NCBI RefSeq assembly: GCF_000521485.1
Contig: NZ_BAVS01000027.1
Span: 1-42,735 of the forward strand
Source of the DNA: Gracilibacillus boraciitolerans JCM 21714
GTDB taxonomy: Bacteria > Bacillota > Bacilli > Bacillales > Amphibacillaceae
Direction: 5' to 3'
Length of the DNA: 42,735 nucleotides
The position numbers and the translations under genes were made by a program. Under the pieces are notes generated by a model that worked only from the letters and a program-made list of their open reading frames with translations, searched no databases and was not told the DNA's origin. Every line of letters begins with the position of its first letter. Positions within the stretch are counted from its first letter, which is position 1. Of the stretch, positions 25,562-35,775 are shown piece after piece.

Positions 25562-27343
25562 TTACCCTAATAACTGTAGAATTGCCTGTGGTTGCTGATT
25601 TGCTTGTGCGAGAATCGATTGGGATGCCTGGGATAAAATATTTGTTCTTGTCATTTCCATCATCTCTTTCGCCATGTCGACATCACGATCCGTGATTCAG
25701 CAGCAGATAAATTTTCTGAAGAGTTATCTAAGTTTGCTATGGTATGCTCCAGCCTATTCTGCATCGCACCTAGTTTAGAACGGAAGGATGAAACCTTCTC
25801 TATCGCTGCATCATACTTAGCGATCGCATCATTTGCATTCTCTGCTGATGTTACGTCGATTGCACTATCCGTTAGTTCTGAAGCACGGATCGCCACCAGC
25901 AATTCCTAGGGCAGAAGATCGCATATCTTCCATTTCTAATGTCACACTTTGACCTTGCTTTGCTCCAATTTGAAAGGTAAAGCTTGCGATTTGTAAATTA
26001 GAACTTATAGTGTTTTGTTCAATGGTTATATTAAAATTGTTAGACACGGTTGTTGCACTTGCATTATTAATAACATCTGCGGAATTTAAAGCACTACCTC
26101 CATGATCAATACCTGCAATCGAACCAACATCATTTTCAGCAGTTTGTGTCATATCTAAGTTCATTTGAGACTTAACATAATTTGCAGCACCGGTACTAAA
26201 CTCTGATACAAATGCAGCAAAGTTACCCGTATGACCGGTTTGATTCGCAATAGCATTTTCAACAGCTATATCTCCAGCACTGCTGCCAACTCCTGATTTA
26301 ACATCTGACATTATGTTTTTTATATCAGATGTATTATTATCTGCACGATAATCAGCAAATTTCATGATCACATAAGAAGCAGCATAATCATAGCTATCTC
26401 CATTCCATGCTGCTCCATTTAATAAATCGGTAGCACGTGATACTAAGTCACCTAAATCAGTATCATCAATACCTCCAGAACCATCATAGATCACACCTTT
26501 TAATCGTTCATCAGCCCCTTGTAATAGTTCCGCTGATCCTTCTTTAAACCATTTTTGCATTTCATGTGTTTTGTTTGCCCCCAAAATCAGAGTTCATAAC
26601 CGCATGTACCATTTCATGTGCTAGCACGCGGTCTGTTAACATGAAGGTTTCGGTGTTTTCCCCCGTCCACCCCCTTCACTAGGAGCTAATTTTCCAACAT
26701 TAATAACTAATTTTTGATCAGTAGTTCCTGTAGATGATTGCACATAAGCCAAGGTATTATCACCTGGATCCTCTGTAAACTCTACAGATAAATTATGATT
26801 TTGTCCTGATAATCCAAAATAGTTTGTAATCATATCTTCCGGGACGGATAACCAGCCATTGTCATTGATACCAGTTATAATATTATTAAAGGTTTCATTG
26901 ATAGCTTCTCCAGCTCCAGCAACAGCACCTCTATTTAATAACTTCTGTGTATTAAATTCAGTGGTATTTGCGATACGATCTACTTCTTCTGTTAATTGAT
27001 TAATTTCTTTTTGAATTTCTTGGCGATCTTCGATAACGTATGTATCATTGGCTGCCTGAACCGATAACTCACGCATACGGTGAAGAATCGAATGTGTTTC
27101 ATTTAATCCACCTTCTGCGGTTTGAATTAATGAAATACCATCTTGAGCATTGCGTGATGCTTGATTTAAACCTTTAATTTGAGCATGCATTTTTTCGGAA
27201 ATTGCTAAGCCTGCTGCATCATCTGCTGCTTTATTAATACGTAAACCTGACGACAATTTTGTCATTGCATTTTTTTGTGCTTGTTGATTAATACCAAGTT
27301 GTCGAAATGCATTTAAGGCAGGTATATTGGAATTAATACGCAT
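25562..27343 (-). pseudogene. Flagellin with inserted metallopeptidase domain (flagellinolysin), frameshifted
   Basis: N-terminal flagellin D0/D1 domain ([40 protein letters not shown]) and C-terminal domain (KLGAMQNRLEHTIANL, AESRI, ILAQANQQPQAILQLLG) flank a variable region. That region contains VLAHEMVHAVM, a zinc HExxH motif (26604-26618), and WFKEGSAELL, the downstream Glu ligand. This is the flagellinolysin layout: a protease displayed along the filament. Breaks as sequenced lie at the G5 run 26660-26664 (one short of G6), the G5 run 26578-26582 (G4 or G7 restores frame), near 25893-25899, and one missing base near 25682. The total span is exactly 594 codons, so the indels cancel. A sigma-D promoter lies upstream. 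Confidence 0.88.
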
Positions 27344-27389
27344 TTTCTCACCCTCTGTTTATAAAGACAAAAATTCTCTTTTTATTTAT

Positions 27390-27415
27390 ATATCGGTTCG
27401 TTTGATCTAGTTTTA
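27390..27415 (-). promoter_or_regulatory. Sigma-D (flagellar) promoter of the flagellinolysin gene
   Basis: Minus strand TAAA (27412-27415), 15 bases, then CCGATAT (27390-27396), a close match to the Bacillus sigma-D consensus TAAA-N15-GCCGATAT. It lies about 47 bases before the ATG. Confidence 0.8.
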
Positions 27416-27453
27416 AAGTATGTTTTTGGTTTTTTAAAAGGAAATTATAGCCA

Positions 27454-30400
27454 TCAAAGTAAAATATTAACAATATTCTGATCTGTTTCCCGTTTATGCA
27501 TTAGCATTGATTGTTGTACTTGATTTAGAATATTATACTTGGCCTGTTCCATTACATGTTTCGCTATATCCGCATCTTCAATTCTACTGTTTGAGGCTGC
27601 TGTGTTTTCTTCAAAAACAGTTAAGTTATTACTCATAGCTTCTAAACGATTTTGTACCGAACCCATTTTACTTCGCTCATTCGTAACAAATCGTAATAAT
27701 TCATCTGACAATTCGATGCTACGATTTGCTTTTTCACGAGAAGTAACCGACACTCTGCTTAAATCAAGCAATAAATTATCGAATGATTCAATATCAATTG
27801 TATAGTTTTGTCCGGAAAGTGCCCCCCCAACTTGGAAGGTATAATCATTCTCTTTATACCCTGTTGCATGTTTCAAATCAAAATCCACTTCAAATTGATT
27901 ATTACCTGATACTAAATTAATATCATCAGAGAACCGTAATACATTGTAACGAAGCGAAAATTTATTAGGATTAACTTGATTTCCATTAAGACTTACTGAG
28001 ATTGTTGAAGGATCAATTTCTGATGCTAGTATCGGTGTTTCACTACTTTCTGCTTGTTCTAATATATCTAGAGCAATCCCATTATTATTTAGTATCATAT
28101 CAGTAGATTCATGATGCAACACCTCTAAGTCTACTGAAGAACTCAAACTATTAATATTCGGTCTCGCATCACCAACTAGTTCAACAGTATTATTATTGAT
28201 AACATAGCCATTCCCATCGTTATCATCTGCTAATGGTATTGGCTGTCCATTTAATCTCACTTCATGAACAGCATGATTTTCTGGTAACGTTCTTTTTAAC
28301 GTGGATGCCGTGACGGAATAAATCTCGATATCTCTAGCATCATCAGCTGCTGTTGGTCGATAACTGCCATGTAAAGATATTCTATTTGTTGAAGGGTTAA
28401 AGGTAAACCCTTCTGTATCATGAAATGGAACTTCAGCACCTTTGTAATACACTCGCATTGCCCGTGGTTCTGTTTCCTCTTCCACCCCCCCATAATCTAG
28501 TGGTGCTGGGATGACGGGTATATCGTAGCTATCATTACCAATGGTAGAAGCATTTGCTTCAACCACATAATTAACCCCCCCTACGCTAGTACTTAAAGAA
28601 CTTTCAGCGGACGGACGTGCATCACCATAAATTTCAATTGTATTGTTGGATTGATTATAAAAATATCCATTCTGTTTTGTATCGTCATAGTTAATGGCTT
28701 GTCCCTCTACTAAAACTTCAAAAGTTATTGGTTCTGTTGAGTTATCATCACTATATACTTCAGGTATATTAGAAAGTTTTACTTCCACTACTCCATCCTG
28801 ATTATTAATGGTCGCTGATTCCTCTACAAATTTTACGGTATATGTATCCGACACATCTGGCCTCGCTGTTTCGAACAGTTCGATCGTGTTTGTTGCATCA
28901 TTATATTGATAACCATTTATATCCGAATGATCTATTTCATCTGTCCCATTTCGATAAACCTTAACGGATGATGTATTTCCACCATCTAAATTATAAATTT
29001 CCGGATAGTCATCCAGTGCTATACCATAAACAGTATCACTGGTATTAGACCCAGACTGATCTCTGAGATATTCCACTACTACTTCCTGGTTTGATGGTTT
29101 ATCTGGCGAGCAATACCATGGATCGAAATATATCCGGAGTTCTGATCATATGTATAGCCATCTGTATTACTGTATTCAATCTCATTCCCGCCAACATATA
29201 CTCGTAGGGAGCGCTCTTTAAATAGATCCTCATCTTCTAAGTTATAAGTATCAATACCACTTGCAACATACCTGTTATATGCCGCATCTTTGGTATAATC
29301 CGTTAAATACTCTACACGGACAGTCTCGTCATTTGCAGGTCTCCAGCTACCATACAGTTCAATCTTATTAGTTGTTTCATTTACATAAACACCATCTTCA
29401 TTTCGATCTGCAGGCTCATCTCCTGATTGATCCCAATAGTGTAGCTCATTAACTCCTAAATCTGTTACTTTTTCGACTATTAATGAAGCTTGGGGTGTAT
29501 TCATATGGTATAGGTCTGGTGTATTTCTTAAGTTAATCACATTATTATTTAGTGGAAGATTCTCAATATCGTTATTTGTTATTAGATTTACACTTGAAAT
29601 TTCTTGTTTAGTTTTTGTATTAATGTTCACCTTTTGGACATTTCCATTAGTATCAGAATAAACAAACGATGTATTTCCGTCACTATCTGTATTTGGTGAG
29701 AAAGTATAACCATTGGTTGAGTCCTGATAGTAATTATAAGAATAGGATTTAATAGGTGATCCCCCCCAATTATCACTAGTGGAATCTCTTGTATAGAGAT
29801 ATAAACTTGTATTTTGATTGTCTAATTTCGCAAGCCCATCACTAGAAGTTATTCTTATCGCTGAGGTTGTCTCACTAGTATTCACTTGTGGTTCTTGACT
29901 ACCATCTATGGGTACAACATAGGCACTTCCGTCTCTACTTGAACGAAATATAATCGAATCATTATCAAGACTATATCTAGGCTGATAATCCATTACCGTT
30001 GTACCTTTTTCCAAATGTGCCAAACTAGTACTACTATTAGGTACAGAGGATATACTTGAACTTATGACAGATTCGCTTTTATAATCTAACTGATTCGTCC
30101 TCTCGATATTTTGGGAGATATTAACATAGCTATAATTTCTTGTATTCATCATTTCCACAGTATTTGATGCATGTCTTCTTTCTTTTATGAATTCATCGAA
30201 CTTTCGATTGCTTAACACCTTATGCGTATTAAATTCAGTATTGTGAACAATACTGCCTATCGATTTCTTCATCTCATCTATTTCCTCTTGCACAAATACA
30301 CGATCTTTGTTTGTAAGTGTATCATTCGAAGCCTGAACAGATAATTCACGAATGCGCTGAAGGATATCATTTATTTCCTTCATACCACCCTCAGCGACCT

Positions 30401-30614
30401 GGACAAGTGAGCTAGCATCTTGCACATTTTCCGAAGCTTGCGCAAGTCCACGAATTTGTGCACGCATCCGTTAGCTGATAGATATGCCTGCTGCGTCATC
30501 AGCTGCTGTATTAATTCGTTTACCTGAACTTAGGTTGCTCATTGCTTTATGCATTTGGTTGTTTGTTCTTTTTATTTGGTTATATAGAAAGCCTGAATTG
30601 TTTATATTAAGCAT
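27454..30614 (-). pseudogene. Giant flagellin with repeated variable domains, nonsense plus frameshift
   Basis: Repaired, about 1050 residues, three to four times a usual flagellin. N-terminal D0/D1: SNLSSGKRINTAADDAAGIS and RMRAQIRGLAQASENVQDAS. C-terminal: SKMGSVQNRLEAMSNNL and SRIEDADIAKHVMEQAKYNI. The central region contains about seven related units of 60-75 residues, each with a DGY.Y...N.IEL.G.ARP signature (for example ISIHGIARP, IEIYGDARP, ISLHGSYRP, VELVGDARP). Lesions: a TAA at 30471-30473 in place of the conserved Glu codon of ISERMRAQ, and one missing C on the coding strand near 29106. The ATG at 30614 follows GGTG. Surface-exposed beta repeats would decorate or cross-link the filament; function unknown. 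Confidence 0.85.
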
Positions 30615-31110
30615 AGTTTTCACCTGTCGTTTATAAGTAAGATTTTAAACCGCTGAAATTTTATATTTCTTGATTAATTTATAATGTAGGTTATAAAAGT
30701 AGAAGTTTCCATTTAAGACAATATAATATTTATATCAGATAAAGATTAGAGAAGTTTAATATTAAAGCGAAATTCAGCAAGTGGTTTTGCAAGATTTAGT
30801 AACTAATTATTATATTGATGGATAATAAAAATATAATAATTTTCAGTTAGAACAATTAGAAAGATACGCTAATATAACTAAAGTCTGCTTAAAATCAAGA
30901 TACCAACAATACAAAATTGAGCAACTGAATTTATAGCTTCATATGTATTTACCCAACCACTTCACACCTAAAAGGAGATGATCAACCTGTCCACCATATT
31001 ATGTAGTTACAAATCTGTTATGCTATCACAATAAAAATAAATAGGCATATCAAACTAAATCTCACCTCTTTACTCGACAAAACCAACAGAATAAAAAAAT
31101 AATGAACATC
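30615..31110. other. Intergenic DNA upstream of the giant flagellin
   Basis: AT-rich and without a gene I can support. I looked for a sigma-D promoter (TAAA-N15-CCGAT) in the 120 bases before the start and found no convincing match, unlike the other flagellin gene. Confidence 0.4.
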
Positions 31111-31198
31111 AAATGAAACAATAGCTACCTATGTCACCGTAATAGATAAAATGTCCTCCACACGTGATCATTTATCTTTTTGAGGGGGGGTCTGATCC
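31111..31198. repeat. Composite REP-like element (families A+B)
   Basis: AAATGAAACAATAGCT, then AAATGTCCTCCACACGTGAT, CATTTATCTTTTTGA, a G7 run (31184-31190) and TCTGATCC. Family B copies elsewhere carry three (35630 region) or seven (41187) Gs at the same place. Confidence 0.6.
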
Positions 31199-31426
31199 AT
31201 TCATTCAGAGAGGAGAATCTCCATGACACAATAATGAAAAACTTTGACATCCATCGTTTTATTCAAGACTTTGATACAAAATAAGAAAAGTCATGACGTA
31301 TTGGAACCAGATTCAATTATAAAAGTAGATATATAAAACCATTGTTCCTCTATCTATGAGAGAAAAACTATTGAAATCCAAAAAGAGACGGACACGTCAG
31401 CTTGATGAAAATTAAACGGCTGAAAC

Positions 31427-31460
31427 TGAAACAGCTGCTCCGTCCCCCCCATGTTGCACT
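31427..31460. repeat. REP-like repeat family A, copy with C7
   Basis: GAAACAGCTGCTCCGT followed by C7 and ATGTTGCAC. It corresponds to the C4 copy at 20284 and the C5 copy at 21759, so the tract length varies between copies of one element. Confidence 0.6.
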
Positions 31461-31480
31461 CCAAAATACAAGCATTGTCT

Positions 31481-32181
31481 CTATATGTTTAAAGCTTGCT
31501 TTCGATGATAGACACCTTTTAAAGCTTTTATAAATAATGGTTTTTTAAAATCAGGGAATAATTCATCAACAAAGCATAATTCAGACATAGAAGATTGCCA
31601 CATTAAGAAATTGCTTATACGCTTTTCTCCACCAGTTCGTATCACAATGTCTGGGTCTGGTAAAGTCCGTGTATACAAATAGTTTTCTAATGTTTTTTCA
31701 TCTAATTGGTCTATCGAAATTTTGTTTTCCTTTACATCTTGAATAATATGAGCAGCTGCTTGAACCATTTCACTTCTGCCGCTATAATTCATCGCAAAGT
31801 TGACAATAAGCCTGTGTTATCACTGGTTTCCTCTATTGCCTTGACTAAGACATTCCTTGTTCCTTTTGGTAGATTCTCAATATCTCCAGAGATAAGAATT
31901 TTAATATTCCGTTTCATAAACTCCGGCAGCTTTTGATTAAAGAATTTAACGGGTAAGCTCATTAAGTAATTCACTTCTTCTTTGGGCCTCTTCCAATTCT
32001 CAGTAGAAAATGCATAAAGCGTCAAAACCTCTATTCCTATTCCTACACTTACATCAATCAGTTCTTCCATCGTTTTGGAACCTGCATAATGACCTTCACT
32101 CCGGCTTCTGCCATGAAGCTTTCCCCCCCATCGACCATTTCCATCCATAATAATGGCAACATGCTTTGGAATTGTATTCAT
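31481..32181 (-). pseudogene. Cis-prenyltransferase (UppS-family paralogue), frameshifted
   Basis: Undecaprenyl-diphosphate-synthase family: AIIMDGNGRW with the catalytic Asp, LTLYAFSTENWKRP, and after repair IVNFAMNYSGRSEMV, DPDIVIRTGGEKRISNF and a final YHRKQ tail. One base is missing near 31805-31808, between TGL and VNFAMN. It differs from ordinary UppS in RTGGEKRISNFLMWQSSMSE (usually RTSGE.RLSNFLLWQ.AY.E) and in an extra Gly after GRW made by a G7 tract. It is not next to cdsA, so it is probably a second copy rather than the essential housekeeping enzyme. Its ribosome site is the G8 run at 32188-32195. The stop of the DUF4153-like gene lies only 14 bases upstream, so they form one operon. 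Confidence 0.8.
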
Positions 32182-32195
32182 ATGGCTCCCCCCCC

Positions 32196-33671
32196 TTACT
32201 TCATTTCAAGTTCCTTGAGTCTTTCCACTACCTGCTGTTTCTTGAAATTGAATGATTGCCAAGTATCCACATCAAGATTATCAATCATTTGTTTACGATC
32301 CTGCAGGAGACTTCTTAACTCTGGATAATCGGCTTCCATTTCATATAATGTGATTAATCCATCAATCCCTGAATAAGATAGTGAATCTAAATAATGAATA
32401 TCGATTTTTCCTGTTTCTTGATAACGTTCCAGATTATTCTCGACAATTATTTCCTCCAGGTTGATTGCATTTAAAGTCGTGTAGAAAATTAGCCCTATAA
32501 TGAGATAGAAATGCGAAATAGAAATGCGCTCTAACCAAACACGGATAAACGTATAAGCAAAGATGACAATAAGAAAGATCATAAATGTATGAGCAAATAT
32601 TCGATCCATCGTAAATCCATACGCATTCTCATACATGCTCAGCCTCATATATGCCGAAGTTAGCATCACCCCCCCGCTCGTAACAATTAACAGGGAATAC
32701 ATGATTTTCATAAAAAAACTGCCAGACTTTCTTTTCACATTGACGAGCTTCAGACAAATTAACAATAATGACCAGTTAATGACCGTTACTATTACAAGCT
32801 CAAAAAACCCTCTGCGTGCATACTCCGCATACGTTAAATCTCCTTGAATGGCTTCCCCCCCGAAGAAATACTTAAATTGAATGACTGCAAATAATAAATA
32901 GATACTGTTTAATAGCACTAAGATGGTCCCGGCAATCACCCCCCCATCCCAACTCACCTGCTTATAATCATTAGTTGGTCTGCCAAGTGGTATCACATAC
33001 CGTTTTCTTAGTGTTTGAAATGCAGAGAAGAACAACAGGGTTAAGAATATGACAGCAATCACTCGAAATAGCCCTTCTAAGAAATTCAGCCCCCCCAAAA
33101 TAAACTTAGGAACTTCCATGACTACATTACCGAAGTTAGCATCTGCAGATATCAATAGTCCGACAATTACGATCAGCAATGGTCCGCCAAGCAATAATCC
33201 AATCACAATTCGTTTTAATGTCTGTGTAGCAGCTTTACTCATCCGTCTAAATATGGTTCTTTTTAAAACAAATTTGACCCACCTTTTTCCATATCCAAAC
33301 GTTTGTGTGAACTTCTGAGTCCATTGCTTCACGAAAAGAACTGAAATCCAATCGATGTTATTAGGAGTTGTGATTAACACAATATGAGTGAAAACCAATA
33401 CAGGTATCACTAACATATTTAATTCGTAAAATACCTCATTATCATAAAACAGATACGATGCTGCTAAAACCCAGATCATGATCATTAGTAATAATCCAAT
33501 TCGGCGATGGGAGAACTTAATTCCTAACCGGGAAAAAAGGATCGCATAGAAAGCTGCAATAAACAGAACATAGGATATTCCGATTACACCATGAAAAAAA
33601 CTAAGTTCTGCCAATATACCAAGCCCTAAACATACAAATAAAAACAGGAAACTCTTTTGACGTTGCTTCAC
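32196..33671 (-). CDS. DUF4153/DUF4173 polytopic membrane protein
   Basis: 491 residues, about 12 transmembrane helices. The motif LTYAEYARRGFFELV is the hallmark of the DUF4153/4173 family. A soluble C-terminal tail has DIHYLDSLSYSGIDGLITL. Function of the family is unknown; in Bacillaceae it is often next to HAAS/PadR genes, as here. Four G7 tracts encode GG pairs in frame (33090, 32939, 32855, 32669), the densest cluster in the window. GGTGGTGAAATA precedes the start. It follows the HAAS gene by 36 bases and is likely part of the PadR-controlled operon. Confidence 0.8.
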   Translation of the reverse strand: MKQRQKSFLFLFVCLGLGILAELSFFHGVIGISYVLFIAAFYAILFSRLGIKFSHRRIGLLLMIMIWVLAASYLFYDNEVFYELNMLVIPVLVFTHIVLITTPNNIDWISVLFVKQWTQKFTQTFGYGKRWVKFVLKRTIFRRMSKAATQTLKRIVIGLLLGGPLLIVIVGLLISADANFGNVVMEVPKFILGGLNFLEGLFRVIAVIFLTLLFFSAFQTLRKRYVIPLGRPTNDYKQVSWDGGVIAGTILVLLNSIYLLFAVIQFKYFFGGEAIQGDLTYAEYARRGFFELVIVTVINWSLLLICLKLVNVKRKSGSFFMKIMYSLLIVTSGGVMLTSAYMRLSMYENAYGFTMDRIFAHTFMIFLIVIFAYTFIRVWLERISISHFYLIIGLIFYTTLNAINLEEIIVENNLERYQETGKIDIHYLDSLSYSGIDGLITLYEMEADYPELRSLLQDRKQMIDNLDVDTWQSFNFKKQQVVERLKELEMK

Positions 33672-33707
33672 TTATTTCACCACCATTTAGTTATTCTATA
33701 TACATAG

Positions 33708-34391
33708 TTATTCTATGTATATATGCAAAAAATATTGCATTTTTAATAGTTGAGGGCAAGGTGCTAAACAGAAGCTTTCCTTCCCCCAGCGATACCCTAT
33801 CCAGCTGATTGGATACAATACGATTGTTAATAAAATACATGCCACTATAAATGGCCCATTTAAAAGCGGCTGAAACCATTGATGTGGTATCAGTTTGAAT
33901 ACAATTACATACATGAATACAAGATTTGGTATCACTGCATAGATAAAGGTCCTGCAAAGTATTTTCAATCCGGCACCACCAAACTCTTTGCCAATCTCAT
34001 ATCCGAGTAAGCCCCAAAATGCCATATACACGGTAATAAGGATAGAAGGTACAGCTGTAAGCCATTTCCACAAAACTTCAATCCATTCCACCTGGTACAC
34101 ATTATACATAATGGTAAGAAAGATTCCGCCCAGAAACATGACAACATTTAATACAACAAACAACAACTGCATCTTTTTCGGTGTAACAGTAGCCTCATCT
34201 TTCCAGACCGCTGCAATTTCTTCTGGTGTTCCTAACTTTTTCACAATTTCCTCATAGTCTGGTTTCATATCGTCTTCCTGCAGAAGTTCATAAACATGTG
34301 AATGATACTCTGCGATGATTTGCTGCTTTTCAGGATGTTTTCCAAGAGCATGATCAAGCTCTTGGACAAACCGTTTATCGCCTGAAGTCAC
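33708..34391 (-). CDS. HAAS-domain (DUF1700-like) membrane protein
   Basis: 227 residues. The N-terminal helical HAAS domain ([45 protein letters not shown]; residues 1-68) is followed by about five transmembrane helices. HAAS proteins are regulated by and adjacent to PadR repressors, and may act as sensor or transport-associated proteins. The start overlaps the padR stop (ATGA). The last 20 residues look out of place ([12 protein letters not shown] and following): at the G5 run 33783-33787 a run of four would end the protein shortly after as WGRKASV, a more natural terminus. Confidence 0.8.
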   Translation of the reverse strand: MTSGDKRFVQELDHALGKHPEKQQIIAEYHSHVYELLQEDDMKPDYEEIVKKLGTPEEIAAVWKDEATVTPKKMQLLFVVLNVVMFLGGIFLTIMYNVYQVEWIEVLWKWLTAVPSILITVYMAFWGLLGYEIGKEFGGAGLKILCRTFIYAVIPNLVFMYVIVFKLIPHQWFQPLLNGPFIVACILLTIVLYPISWIGYRWGKESFCLAPCPQLLKMQYFLHIYIE

Positions 34392-34720
34392 GATTCACTT
34401 CTCCCAATAAGATTATTCATTACTTGTACATAACGATGCCATTCTTTTGTCTTTGTTTCCAGTATGTTTTGACCTTCTACAGTAATACGATAATATTTCC
34501 GAGCAGGACCCTTTTCTTGATTTTGCCAATAGCATTCAATGAATTCTTGCTTTTCAAGCTTATGAAGCGCAGGATATAACGTACCTTCTTTTAATTGAAA
34601 ATGATGCTCACTGCGACGATCCATTTCCTTCACAAGTTCATAACCATACATGTCACGTTCGATTAATAACTGCAGGACAAGCAGCGATGTGCTTCCTTTT
34701 ACTAGTTCACGATCAAACAT
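34388..34720 (-). CDS. PadR-family transcriptional repressor
   Basis: 110 residues. A winged helix-turn-helix carries the PadR motifs [40 protein letters not shown] and [10 protein letters not shown], then a short C-terminal dimerisation helix. PadR proteins repress their own operon and are relieved by ligands or membrane stress. First gene of padR-HAAS-DUF4153-uppS-like. The promoter directly upstream is covered by an inverted repeat, consistent with autorepression. Start ATG 34720 follows GTGAGGAA. Confidence 0.92.
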   Translation of the reverse strand: MFDRELVKGSTSLLVLQLLIERDMYGYELVKEMDRRSEHHFQLKEGTLYPALHKLEKQEFIECYWQNQEKGPARKYYRITVEGQNILETKTKEWHRYVQVMNNLIGRSES

Positions 34721-34729
34721 TTCCTCACC

Positions 34730-34783
34730 TACCTAGAATTATTAGGTAACTCCACTATATAGAATTTCGAGGTAGTTGTAAAG
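34730..34783 (-). promoter_or_regulatory. PadR operon promoter with inverted-repeat operator
   Basis: Minus-strand TTTACA (34778-34783) and TATAGT (34755-34760) are 17 bases apart. Two arms containing CTACCT/AGGTAG with AATT inside lie at 34730-34742 and 34764-34776: one between the -35 and -10, one after the -10. A dimeric repressor, most simply the PadR protein itself, would bind here. Confidence 0.7.
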
Positions 34784-34863
34784 GGTTTTTTAAATAATTA
34801 TTTTGCCACTTGAATATTTTTATAATTGTGTACTAAAGAGGGACTGATCCTTTGCGGATGGCT

Positions 34864-34892
34864 TTGACATAATAATATTGTTAAAATATAAG
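34864..34892 (+). promoter_or_regulatory. Promoter of the orphan mntA copy
   Basis: TTGACA and TATAAG with a 17-base spacer, a better -35 than the intact copy. It remains intact although the toxin gene behind it is deleted. Confidence 0.75.
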
Positions 34893-34921
34893 TACATATA
34901 GTTATATGAGGAGTGCTCATT

Positions 34922-35257
34922 ATGAAAAATAACTTCGCACAGCAATCAAACTTACCATCATCTGATCGAGATGAAGTACTTACATATTTAAGGCACATTA
35001 TTACTGATCAGTTGAAAGGAAAGACTTGTAACGTATATTTATTTGGTTCTTGGACACGCAATGAAGAAAAGCGGACATCTGATATTGATATAGCCATAGA
35101 ATCGAAAAAACAACTCTCGGAGCAGTGTTGGCTTGAATTAAGTGAACGTATAGAAGAGTCTTACCTTCCATATCGTGTAGATATCGTCAATTTATCAAAT
35201 GCAAGTCAAGTCATTCAAGAAAAGGTTAAGAAAGAAGGTGTAATATGGAAAGACTAA
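34922..35257 (+). CDS. mntA: Orphan MntA-type nucleotidyltransferase
   Basis: About 111 residues, roughly 80% identical by eye to the copy at 21886, with all nucleotidyltransferase residues kept (YLFGSWTRNEEKRTSDIDIA, VDIVNLS). Its HepT partner is reduced to a fragment. A free antitoxin with an intact promoter could protect against, or modulate, the complete pair elsewhere in the window. ATG 34922 is chosen because GAGGAG lies before it; GTG 34913 is within that site. Confidence 0.85.
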   Translation: MKNNFAQQSNLPSSDRDEVLTYLRHIITDQLKGKTCNVYLFGSWTRNEEKRTSDIDIAIESKKQLSEQCWLELSERIEESYLPYRVDIVNLSNASQVIQEKVKKEGVIWKD

Positions 35258-35344
35258 ATGAAGAACTTTCTATCGAAATCTTTCTGCAACTAACTATCTC
35301 GACTTGATAGGAAAATGGTTAAAGCAGATAGAAAAGCGATGTTA
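35245..35344 (+). pseudogene. hepT remnant with internal deletion
   Basis: The first four codons of hepT (ATGGAAAGACTA) join directly to its last part (NEELSIEIF and IGKWLKQIEKRC), losing roughly 290 bases including the RX4HXY motif, plus one further indel. The junction matches the sense order of the intact gene at 22209-22601, so this is a simple internal deletion. Confidence 0.8.
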
Positions 35345-35775
35345 ACATCTAAAAAGTTTAGTCAATTCTTCTACGTTTAAATTAAAACATATTTTTATTA
35401 ACCATATATGCTTGTCAAATTCGTGCTAGTATTACTAATAAACAGTAGAGACAATATGAGAAATTTCCTTCTCATATTTTTTGTGGTGCTTAAACCAACA
35501 TAGCATATTTTTACCTTCCATCAGAGCTGATCCAATTATCCAATTATCCAATTACTAAAAATGGTTATCATAATCAGTTACCACGTTCAATTTTACCGAA
35601 AGTTTTCCGCAAGTGAACAGTTGTCTTTTTGAGGGTCTGACACTTTTCCTCAAAAATCAATCTAGGTCTATTCGAACTATTAAAACTATCTTATAATGAT
35701 AAGGTAGCCATAATTGATTCCGAATAACATCAGGCACAGTTCACTATAACACAATACAGAAAAGGAAATGAAGGT
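35345..35775. other. Intergenic DNA with a family B repeat
   Basis: No gene supported. At 35596-35650 it carries a family B copy (TTTTCCGCAAGTGAACAG, TTGTCTTTTTGAGGGTCTGA), and near 35535 a short direct repeat of ATTATCCA. Confidence 0.45.

Noticed and set aside
33691-33957. Minus-strand frame overlapping the end of the HAAS gene
   Set aside because: It is the alternate frame of the HAAS transmembrane region; no start signal. It does, however, draw attention to the suspicious G5 run at 33783.
34388-34391. Possible frameshift between padR and the HAAS gene
   Set aside because: The ATGA overlap is normal translational coupling between two complete domains.
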